Positions 57,176-64,000 of a stretch of 64,000 nucleotides of DNA are shown piece after piece (position 1 is the first letter of the stretch; each line of letters begins with the position of its first letter). The notes beneath the pieces are model-generated. The model saw only the letters and a program-made list of their open reading frames with translations. It was not told where the DNA came from and searched no databases. Source of the stretch: Halomonas sp. ALS9 (lineage in GTDB: Bacteria; Pseudomonadota; Gammaproteobacteria; Pseudomonadales; Halomonadaceae); contig NZ_LXRG01000098.1 of assembly GCF_001651035.1 (NCBI RefSeq), positions 1 through 64,000 on the forward strand. The letters run 5' to 3'. A program made the position numbers and the translations under genes.

Positions 57176-57418
57176 ATGGGCTTTATTGCATGGTTAATCA
57201 TTGGTGGTTTGGCTGGTTGGATTGCTGGCAACATCATGCGTGGCGGCGGTTTCGGCGTCCTGGGTAATATCGGCGTCGGTATTGTGGGGGCGCTTGTCGG
57301 TGGGTTTTTGTTCAGCCTTTTAGGCCTCTCTGCGGGAGGTTTCATCGGATCGCTGGTGACCGCGACCGTGGGGGCAGTAGTGCTCCTTTGGGTGATAAGC
57401 AAAGTAAAACAATCTTAG
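57176..57418 (+). CDS. GlsB/YeaQ/YmgE-family stress membrane protein
   Basis: 80 residues with three Gly-rich hydrophobic segments: FIAWLIIGGLAGWIAGN, the segment FGVLGNIGVGIVGALVG, and a C-terminal helix ending ISKVKQS. This is the transglycosylase-associated (Tag/YeaQ) family of small inner-membrane proteins. AAGGAG precedes the ATG. Followed by a strong terminator. Confidence 0.88.
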   Translation: MGFIAWLIIGGLAGWIAGNIMRGGGFGVLGNIGVGIVGALVGGFLFSLLGLSAGGFIGSLVTATVGAVVLLWVISKVKQS

Positions 57419-57439
57419 CGATTGAGTAGCTAACCGCAT

Positions 57440-57475
57440 GACACCGCCCGGCCTTGTGCCGGGCGGTGTCGTTTT
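57440..57475 (+). terminator. Terminator after the GlsB-type gene
   Basis: GACACCGCCCGGC/GCCGGGCGGTGTC, a 13-bp stem with a five-base loop followed by GTTTT. Confidence 0.85.
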
Positions 57476-57582
57476 ATGCCTGCCTCTGCCCAGGGCTATC
57501 GGTGTTAGCGCCACTTTCCGTTACACTAGGCAGCTTTACTCCGGCTTTTTGCTGGTGACATTGTGCTTTTTCGAGGTGCCTC

Positions 57583-60048
57583 TTGATCGACGCGTTAAAT
57601 GCCTGGTGGGCCCAACAGCTGGTGCTGTGTGATTGGGCGTTTACTCCTCATCCGTTGGCGGTCGATGCAGGCGCGGCGGAACAGCGGCTGCTGGAACTGG
57701 GCATTACCAGCCGGGGCGAGCTGGCCGAGCAGTTGTTCCATGGCCTGGGTGCGCCCGCAGGCAGTGCCGACCGTTTGCTAGGTGCTCTAGAGTGGGCCGC
57801 GCTGGCGGGGGCGGCGGGCTGGTTAGAGGCTGATCAAGCCCGCCATTGGGCGCATCATCTAACCCGTCGCATCACCAGCGATTACAGCGATCTACGCGCC
57901 TGGCTAGCGGATCTACGCCGTGCGTTAGGCGCACGGGGTTGGGAAGTGGGGGCCAACGACCGTTTTATCGACGCCTGTCAGGCGCTGGCCAAGCTTGAAA
58001 CCGATGGCGAGGGTATTACCTGGGAGGCTCTCGAAAATGCCCTGGCTAAGCTGCCGGCTCCCGCCCCGCTATGGCCCCAACAGCCTGAAGCGCAGAGCTG
58101 GCGACTATGCGCGCTTTTTCGGCCGATTATTGTCTATCCCGCTAGTCAAACCGATTGGCCCGAGGCTACCGAGTGGCTTGCTCATGTGTGGGATGTCCAT
58201 GACCGTGACGCGCTTATTGGCGTGATGCTATGGCTAGGCGCTCAAGGCGAGCGCCAGCGCTGGGATATCGAAGCCCGTGAGCTATTAAGTATGGACAATG
58301 CCCAGCGCATGGAGTGGCAGCGTAGTGTGGTAGAAGAGTCGCCCTATGCGCCGGTGCTGAATAAATTCGTCACCCAAGGCGAGCCCCTGGAGTGGGCGGC
58401 CTGGGATTGGCTGCGGATTGTTGAACTCGCCTGGGCCGGCGCCTGCTCTGGCTTGCTTAGCCAGGAAGAGGCTGATGACTTAGCGGGGCATGCCGCCGAT
58501 TTGATCAGTCGCCGCTACCACGATTGGTACGCCGTCCTTAACGCCTACGGGCGCGGGCAGAGTCTTTTTGACGGTATTGATCGGCGGGGGAAAACACCCA
58601 GCGAGCGGCATCGGTTACTGCTGCACAGCGGCCATAGCCCTTGGAAGCGCTCGCCGCGGGAGCTGTTAGACGAGCCCGCGCTCAAAGCGTCTCAAACGCG
58701 CATTCGTCAATGGCGCAACACCCCCCATCACTGGCTGTTGGCGCTGGCCAGCGTGCGTGAGCCGGATGCCATGCTGCGCCAGATAGACCCCTCCGCGGCG
58801 CTACCGGAAGAGCAGCGTGCCGACGCGGCGCTGTATTTGCAGGAGTCACTTGGCCTACATGCCGATGAAGGCGCTCATGCAATGGCGCGCTACTGGCTGC
58901 CCGCCCAGGCGCACCACCTTAATCAGCTGGCAGCTGACGCTGTGCACGGTGTTTTGCCCCCTTCGCAAAGCTGGTTTGGTCAGCCGACCCCGGAAGAGCT
59001 TAAACAGCGCAATGCGGTTAAAGGGGTCAGTCGCCATGCGGCGACTATCCATATGGCCGAAAAATTCGCCTTTTATCTGCATATGTCCCTCGACAGCGGT
59101 TTATTCGATCGCGCGCCGTTAATGGCGCATGCCAGCGCATTGCGAAGCTGCCTGTGCCGTTTTTACCCCAATGCCAAGCGGCTGTTAGACGCTTGGTTCG
59201 CTTGGGAGAGCTGTCTGCCCGAACCTGAACACGCCTCGCTGGTGAATGAAATTATTTGGCATATTGAAGATCCGGGCAGCCTGTTTCACTGGCTGGATTG
59301 GCGTCACGATGCCTGGTGCGAGCCGGGCAGTCGCCCTACGTTGAGCCACTTTACTGCCATGTCATTGGTGGGACCGTTAAATAGTGCGGTGTGGAGTGAG
59401 CCCCAGCCCGAGAGCGCCCGCGAGTGCGCCGAGATTCGCGAGTGGGTGGAGAGCCACTACCACTTGAGCAATGCTGGCGATATGCAGGATTTTTTGAGTT
59501 ACATGCTCGAATCGGGGGATCGCCAGGAATATCAGATTAACTATGCGCCCTATACGCTCAACACTGAGCGCTTAAGCGCTGAGATCGCCATTCTTGAATC
59601 CGGCGACTGTGCTGAAGATGAGCGCCACCATCTGCTTCGCTTACGCCGTGTGCGTGACAACGAAGACGGCTGTAATGAGGTGGATATGGCGGCCTGGGAT
59701 ATTGCCCAACTGGTCGATCTGGCCATTGCCGCCCGGCAGCTTGGCTGGCTGGATAGCGCGGCCTTTGCCAAGGTATTGGATCGTGCTTACCAATTGGCGG
59801 CGGATCATTATGCCGGGTGGCAGGAGTATGCTATGGGAATGTACGCTGGCTTTTCTTTTTTTATGGGCGAAACTCCGGAGCGGGAAAGCTTTTTAGCCGG
59901 TTTCCGTCAGGCGCTGGTGGCTTGGGTATGCGGTGCGCCGGTATTGGCTGGCCCATGGGTAAGTTTGGATTTTCCGGGCAATAAACCACGCCATTTTGCG
60001 CCACTGCATATTGATACTCTGCCCGGCGATCAGCGCACGTTACATTGA
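57583..60048 (+). CDS. Large DUF1266-repeat protein
   Basis: 821 residues from TTG 57583 with GAGGTG upstream. No signal peptide or membrane helix. Three regions share the DUF1266 outline of a Trp-led helix, a small-residue Gly turn, a helix with HA or LA pairs and a YxxW ending: about residues 65-120, 270-330 (AAWDWLRIVELAWAGACSG) and 700-765 (AAWDIAQLVDLAIAARQLG). Trp and His are frequent. Escherichia YbeU/YbeR carry one such domain; the role is unknown. The protein is probably cytoplasmic. Confidence 0.75.
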   Translation: MIDALNAWWAQQLVLCDWAFTPHPLAVDAGAAEQRLLELGITSRGELAEQLFHGLGAPAGSADRLLGALEWAALAGAAGWLEADQARHWAHHLTRRITSDYSDLRAWLADLRRALGARGWEVGANDRFIDACQALAKLETDGEGITWEALENALAKLPAPAPLWPQQPEAQSWRLCALFRPIIVYPASQTDWPEATEWLAHVWDVHDRDALIGVMLWLGAQGERQRWDIEARELLSMDNAQRMEWQRSVVEESPYAPVLNKFVTQGEPLEWAAWDWLRIVELAWAGACSGLLSQEEADDLAGHAADLISRRYHDWYAVLNAYGRGQSLFDGIDRRGKTPSERHRLLLHSGHSPWKRSPRELLDEPALKASQTRIRQWRNTPHHWLLALASVREPDAMLRQIDPSAALPEEQRADAALYLQESLGLHADEGAHAMARYWLPAQAHHLNQLAADAVHGVLPPSQSWFGQPTPEELKQRNAVKGVSRHAATIHMAEKFAFYLHMSLDSGLFDRAPLMAHASALRSCLCRFYPNAKRLLDAWFAWESCLPEPEHASLVNEIIWHIEDPGSLFHWLDWRHDAWCEPGSRPTLSHFTAMSLVGPLNSAVWSEPQPESARECAEIREWVESHYHLSNAGDMQDFLSYMLESGDRQEYQINYAPYTLNTERLSAEIAILESGDCAEDERHHLLRLRRVRDNEDGCNEVDMAAWDIAQLVDLAIAARQLGWLDSAAFAKVLDRAYQLAADHYAGWQEYAMGMYAGFSFFMGETPERESFLAGFRQALVAWVCGAPVLAGPWVSLDFPGNKPRHFAPLHIDTLPGDQRTLH

Positions 60049-60142
60049 TGCTCGCCAAACATATGATAACTAGCTTATAGTCGTGCATAGAAAAATGAGT
60101 TTTTTCATACCATCCTCTTATTAATGTCACGAGGTTAATCGC

Positions 60143-60775
60143 ATGGTTGCGTTCCCACGCCCCGCTGTGACCGCTGTCCGTGTTGTAAGTGTTTGTTTTA
60201 TAGTTACATTGGTTGCTGGCTGTGCAGGTTCTGCGCGACAGAGCAATATGCAGGCCCCCGAGAATTACTTCTCGATGACGTTACCGGGAATGGGGGCGAA
60301 CCCGCAAATGTCTCCGGTTGATCCTATCGATGCGCATCTGCGCAGTTTGCAAGTACCGCCGCCAACAGTGATTCGCGAGGCGCTGTTGGCTCAACATCAG
60401 CGCTGGGCAGGAACGCCTTACCGAATTGGTGGCACCTCAGAGAGAGGCATCGACTGTTCGGCCCTGGTTCGCAATGTTTACCGTGACACCTTTAATTTAG
60501 AGCTTCCGCGCTCCACCCGTGGCCAAGTACACGAGGGACGCTCGATCGACCGCCAAGAGCTGCAGGCGGGCGATCTGGTGTTCTTCCGCCCGCCGGGTCG
60601 CTATAACCATGTGGGGATCTATGTGGGCGATGGTTATTTTCTCCACGCCTCGACCTCAAAAGGGGTGATTATTTCCAGCCTGGATAATAGTTACTGGCAG
60701 CGCTACTACTGGCAGTCACGTCGCGCGCTGGAGCCAACGCATCTGGCCCAGCTGGGTGGCAACGTTTTCCAGTAG
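60143..60775 (+). CDS. NlpC/P60 peptidoglycan endopeptidase lipoprotein (Spr/MepS-like)
   Basis: 210 residues from ATG 60143 with CGAGG upstream. A signal peptide ends in lipobox LVAGC, so the protein is lipid-anchored. The NlpC/P60 domain covers about residues 85-190, with catalytic Cys in GIDCSALVRNVY, His in RYNHVGIYVGDG, and the third residue His in FLHAS. It cleaves peptide cross-links or stems of peptidoglycan, as Spr/MepS does. Stands alone in its unit. Confidence 0.9.
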   Translation: MVAFPRPAVTAVRVVSVCFIVTLVAGCAGSARQSNMQAPENYFSMTLPGMGANPQMSPVDPIDAHLRSLQVPPPTVIREALLAQHQRWAGTPYRIGGTSERGIDCSALVRNVYRDTFNLELPRSTRGQVHEGRSIDRQELQAGDLVFFRPPGRYNHVGIYVGDGYFLHASTSKGVIISSLDNSYWQRYYWQSRRALEPTHLAQLGGNVFQ

Positions 60776-60802
60776 CCGGACGTTTCTTACTCTAGGAATG
60801 GC

Positions 60803-61993
60803 ATGATTGAAGCCAAAACGCGCGCCTGGTGGCGCGCCACCTTGGCGCTTTGCCTTGGCTCATTTCTTGTTTTTATCAATTTATACGCACCGCAGCCGCT
60901 GCTGCCAGGGTTAAAGGAGACCTATCAGGTCTCTACCTTAGGCGTCAGTCTGCTGATGTCAGCGTCGACTCTCTCCTTAGCTATTGCGCTGTTGGTCTTC
61001 GGTCCCCTTTCGGATGCTATTGGCCGCGAAGGTATCATGCGTATCACACTGCTGTTAGCAGGCGGCTGTTCGATTGCCTTGGCCTTTGCCCCCACCTTTG
61101 AAAGCTTGCTGCTGCTACGCCTGGTGCAGGGCTTTGTGCTGGGCGGTCTGCCAGCAGTGGCGATCGCTTGGATGGGCGATGAGTTTGACAAGCCTGCGCT
61201 GTTAAGCGCCGTAGGGCTCTATATTGGCGCCAATTCCCTCGGTGGCATTAGCGGACGTATTGTCGGCGGTAGCGCCGCTGAAATAGGCGGCCCCACCGCG
61301 GCATTCCTAGCAGTAGGCCTTATGACGCTTGTCGGCTGTGTGCTATTTTGGCGCCTGTTGCCCAACAGCCGTGCCTTTATTCCCCAGCGCTTCGAGCTGC
61401 GCAAAGCAGTAAGCGATTTAGTCACTCATTTACGCAACCCGGTGCTGCTCGCCGCTTACTGCTTAGGGGGTATCAACTTCCTGATTTTTATTAATCAATA
61501 CAGCTATATCACCTTTCGGTTGGCGGCAGCGCCGTATCAATTAGCCGCCAGCGGTCTGGGGCTGATTTTTTTGACCTATCTCGGCGGTACCTTCGGTTCG
61601 ATGATTTCTGGGCGGCTGGCTGGGCGGTTTTCTCCCGCAGCATGCATGATGGTGGGGGTAGTGACGTTAATGCTGGGCACGGCGATTACGTTAGCGGACT
61701 CGCTGGTGCTGATTATCATCGGCTTAACCGTCAATGCCTTTGGCTTTTTCCTGGCCCATTCGTTGGCCTCCAGCTGGGTAGGCCGTTATGCCCAGGGCGC
61801 CCGGGGCAGCGCCTCGGCGCTTTACTTAGTATTTTACTATGTGGGGGCCAGTTTGGGCGGCTTCTGGCTTGAACCTTTCTGGCAATGGGCCGGTTGGTTG
61901 GGCGTCACCATAGGCTCGTGGCTGCTGCTAAGTATCACGCTGATGATTGCTTTAGGCCTATGGCGTTTTGAACGTCGCCAAACTATTAGCTAG
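60803..61993 (+). CDS. MFS transporter (YnfM-like drug efflux)
   Basis: 396 residues with twelve hydrophobic segments. The loop GPLSDAIGREGIMRITLLLA after helix 2 is a variant of the MFS motif A. The opening FINLYAPQPLLPGLKETYQ is typical of the YnfM/arabinose-efflux-like group. Substrate unknown. Its stop overlaps by four bases the convergent ABC-ATPase gene. Confidence 0.85.
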   Translation: MIEAKTRAWWRATLALCLGSFLVFINLYAPQPLLPGLKETYQVSTLGVSLLMSASTLSLAIALLVFGPLSDAIGREGIMRITLLLAGGCSIALAFAPTFESLLLLRLVQGFVLGGLPAVAIAWMGDEFDKPALLSAVGLYIGANSLGGISGRIVGGSAAEIGGPTAAFLAVGLMTLVGCVLFWRLLPNSRAFIPQRFELRKAVSDLVTHLRNPVLLAAYCLGGINFLIFINQYSYITFRLAAAPYQLAASGLGLIFLTYLGGTFGSMISGRLAGRFSPAACMMVGVVTLMLGTAITLADSLVLIIIGLTVNAFGFFLAHSLASSWVGRYAQGARGSASALYLVFYYVGASLGGFWLEPFWQWAGWLGVTIGSWLLLSITLMIALGLWRFERRQTIS

Positions 61994-62604
61994 ATGCTCG
62001 TCAATTGACCATCGCTTAAGTGCAAGCGCTGTGGGCAAAGCCGTTCCAGCAGGGCGCTGTCGTGACTAATCACCAGCACGCCAAGCTGGCGCTGTTCCGC
62101 CTCTCGTTTTAACGCCTGCCAAAGCTCAAGCTGGGTAATCGGGTCGAGCATGGTGGAGATCTCATCAGCGACCAGAAAGCGCACCTCCGGGGCGAGTGCC
62201 CGCAACACGCATACCCGCTGTAACTCTCCCCCCGATAGTGATTGTGGAAAGCGCGATAGCCAGCTTGGCTGCACGCCAAACGCTTGGCACTGGGCGTCGG
62301 AAGGTGTCCAGGCTTCCCGCAGTATTTTGCCTACCCGCCAGCGTGGGTTGACCGCCAGCTCCGGCGATTGTGGCAGCCACTGCACGGGCTGCACGCCGCT
62401 TTTCGGTAGCGCCGCGCCATCCAGCGTGACAGCGCCCGTTTGAGGCGCTAAATAGCCCGCTAGCAGTTTGCCCAGCGTTGATTTACCTGCCCCAGAGTCG
62501 CCGCTTAGCCCTAGCCATTGACCCGCGTTCAGCGTCAGTGAAAGAGCCCGCAGCAATGGCGCGCTGTTAGCAAACTGAAAACGAAGTTGGTGCGCTTTAA
62601 GCAA
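61990..62604 (-). CDS. Nickel/dipeptide-type ABC ATPase (NikE/DppF-like)
   Basis: 204 residues from TTG 62604, chosen for AGGAGG seven bases upstream; the frame is open further but within the neighbouring gene. Walker A GDSGAGKST, signature LSGGELQRVCVLRAL, Walker B FLVADEISTMLD, switch His in VISHD. It is shorter than typical DppF, lacking the C-terminal oligopeptide extension, as in NikE. It overlaps the other ATPase gene by eight bases. Confidence 0.85.
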   Translation of the reverse strand: MLKAHQLRFQFANSAPLLRALSLTLNAGQWLGLSGDSGAGKSTLGKLLAGYLAPQTGAVTLDGAALPKSGVQPVQWLPQSPELAVNPRWRVGKILREAWTPSDAQCQAFGVQPSWLSRFPQSLSGGELQRVCVLRALAPEVRFLVADEISTMLDPITQLELWQALKREAEQRQLGVLVISHDSALLERLCPQRLHLSDGQLTSI

Positions 62605-63430
62605 CGTTTGCCTCCTGTTGCAGCTGTGGCGTCCGGCTTGTCTCGCTGGTCGAAAAGTGATTATCCGGTAGCGCCTGCCACAATGCCTTTGAATAATCAT
62701 GGGTTAGCGAGTCGCCGGTGCCTTGAAAAGCATTGGCAGGCGCGGTTTCAACCCGCTTGCCGTTACGCATAATGGTGACGCGGTCAGCAATCGGTAGGGC
62801 GTGGCGCAGGTCGTGAGTGATTAACATCACCGTTTTGCCTTGGTCGGCCAGCCCGCGCAGAGCTGCTAACACACGCTGGCGCTGGTGTGGGTCAAGACCC
62901 ACGCTGGGTTCGTCTGCAATCACCAGCTTGGCTTGGCTGACATGGGCCATGGCCGTCAACACACGGCGTGCCATCCCGCCGGAAAGCTCATGGGCATAGG
63001 CCTGCTGTGCACGGGCGTCTAGCTGATAGTGGTCGAGGGCTTGTTGGGAAGAGCGCCAAGCGTGGGCTGATGATTGGCCTGCGCGCTGGGCCGCCCAGGC
63101 CACCTGGCGTTGCGTACGCACCAGCGGGTCTAAGGCGCTTAGCGATTGGGGAATCAGCGCCAGCTCTCGGCCGCGAAGCTGGCGTTGGCGAATGTCATCG
63201 AGTGGTTTTCCTTGGTAGTAAAGCTGCCCATTCAAACGCGCGGGTGTCGGTAGTAAACCCATAATCGAATAGGCCAACAGACTTTTGCCGGCACCGGAGG
63301 CGCCCACCACTGCATGTACCTCTCCAGGGGAAAGCGTTAGTGAAAATGCATCCAGGCAGGTGGCCCAGTCGCGCTTCCACCAGGAGGCATACAAAGGCAG
63401 CTGTAGCGATAATTGATCAATCGTTAACAC
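62597..63430 (-). CDS. Nickel/dipeptide-type ABC ATPase (NikD/DppD-like)
   Basis: 277 residues from GTG 63430, chosen because AGGAGG stands six bases upstream; ATG 63448 lies before that site. Walker A GASGAGKSLL, signature LSGGMARRVLTAMA, Walker B LVIADEPSVGLD, switch His in ITHD. Paired with the next ATPase and a DppC-type permease, it makes up a peptide- or nickel-type importer. No metal-binding-protein gene is visible, so the substrate is open; NikD is favoured by the short length. Confidence 0.85.
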   Translation of the reverse strand: MLTIDQLSLQLPLYASWWKRDWATCLDAFSLTLSPGEVHAVVGASGAGKSLLAYSIMGLLPTPARLNGQLYYQGKPLDDIRQRQLRGRELALIPQSLSALDPLVRTQRQVAWAAQRAGQSSAHAWRSSQQALDHYQLDARAQQAYAHELSGGMARRVLTAMAHVSQAKLVIADEPSVGLDPHQRQRVLAALRGLADQGKTVMLITHDLRHALPIADRVTIMRNGKRVETAPANAFQGTGDSLTHDYSKALWQALPDNHFSTSETSRTPQLQQEANVA

Positions 63431-63480
63431 GGTAGGCCTCCTATCCATAGTTTTTACAGCTAGCGGTTTTCTGAAAAGTG

Positions 63481-63999
63481 CTAAAGCGCACTGCGCAAGC
63501 GGCTGGAAAGGCGCTCGAAACCCAGCACCATCAGTAACAGCCCCAAGCCGGGAAATACCCCCAGCCACCAGTAGCCACCGCTTAGGTAACGCATGGCGTC
63601 GGCCAGCAGCACGCCAATAGCGGGCTGGCTGGGGCTTAGGCCAAAGCCCAAAAAGGTCAAGGCGGCTTCGTGGAGAATCGCATGGGGAAATAACAGTAGC
63701 GCGCCGACCAAACAGTGAGGAAGCAAATGGGGGAGCAGGTGGCCATGGAGCACAAACCAGCGCGATTTACCCAGCGCACGAGAAATGCGCACATAAGGCG
63801 CTTGACGCAGTTGCAACAGCTCGGCGCGCAGCACCCGGGCCAAACTCGGCCAGTGGGTGACAGCCACGGCAATAATCACTGCTTGGGTGCCGCCGCCCAG
63901 GGCAAAGGCGATTAGCATCAATAAAATCAGGTGGGGCACGCTGAGCAACGTATCAATCAGCAGGCTTACCAACGCATCCAGACGCGCTGACAGCGTGGC
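63481..63999 (-). CDS. DppC/NikC-like ABC permease, 5' end outside the window
   Basis: 172 residues visible; the frame is open to the right edge, so the start lies beyond base 64000. Hydrophobic helices and the EAA-type loop APYVRISRALGKSRWFVLHGH are followed by LGFGLSPSQPAIGVLLADAM, a strong DppC/NikC signature. It forms the inner-membrane channel with a second permease presumably encoded beyond the window. Confidence 0.85.
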   Translation of the reverse strand, partial: ATLSARLDALVSLLIDTLLSVPHLILLMLIAFALGGGTQAVIIAVAVTHWPSLARVLRAELLQLRQAPYVRISRALGKSRWFVLHGHLLPHLLPHCLVGALLLFPHAILHEAALTFLGFGLSPSQPAIGVLLADAMRYLSGGYWWLGVFPGLGLLLMVLGFERLSSRLRSAL

Positions 64000-64000
64000 C

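Noticed and set aside
57583..60048. Polymorphic toxin or adhesin reading of the 821-residue protein
   Set aside because: There is no signal peptide, no secretion motif, no toxin-like C-terminus and no immunity gene next to it.

Overview
The window looks like a chromosomal segment of a halophilic gammaproteobacterium of the Halomonadaceae (Halomonas/Vreelandella type). Three things point that way, by inference from gene order and protein similarity and not by database search: the Pseudomonas-like TCA block gltA / sdhCDAB-sucAB-lpd-sucCD, a BCCT compatible-solute transporter, and a Pseudomonas-type glucose ABC transporter with its two-component system.

Layout. 1-1921: an A+T-rich accessory edge with three tightly overlapping + strand genes of unknown role; the last is a predicted PD-(D/E)XK nuclease. 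It abuts a frameshifted 3' remnant of umuC (1918-2135). 2430-5265: small orphan genes, a TauE/SafE permease, a lipoprotein and an XRE regulator. 5569-7428: gltX, then tRNA-Ala(GGC) and tRNA-Glu(TTC). 7429-8158: a long noncoding stretch with a DnaA box and palindromes. 8159-21811: gltA divergent from sdhCDAB, followed by sucAB-lpd-sucCD; together these encode citrate synthase, succinate dehydrogenase, 2-oxoglutarate dehydrogenase and succinyl-CoA synthetase.

21915-27678: a glycosyltransferase/YbhN-like membrane protein pair, an RHH regulator with a palindromic operator ahead of a PHB-depolymerase-like esterase, and a chemoreceptor. 28267-32065: a four-gene nucleotide-sugar cassette (SDR, glucose-1-phosphate cytidylyltransferase, SAF-domain oxidoreductase, RmlC-like epimerase) that matches no complete textbook CDP-sugar route I know. 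32157-35397: rnb, a Cof-type phosphatase and an Rpn-family remnant.

35407-44667: all on the minus strand. A MacAB/TolC-like exporter (ATPase, permease, outer-membrane protein, adaptor) is bracketed by two small Sec-signal proteins with paired cysteines and by three non-secretory orphan proteins, two of them a tandem duplication. This and the left-edge cassette are the best candidates for undescribed systems.

44938-51579: a GltR/GtrS-like two-component system and a gtsABCD-like glucose ABC transporter. 51677-60048: BCCT transporter, the YcjX/YcjF pair, hexose-6-phosphate mutarotase, a GlsB-type stress protein and a large DUF1266 protein. 60143-64000: an NlpC/P60 lipoprotein, an MFS exporter and part of a nickel/peptide-type ABC importer that runs off the right end.
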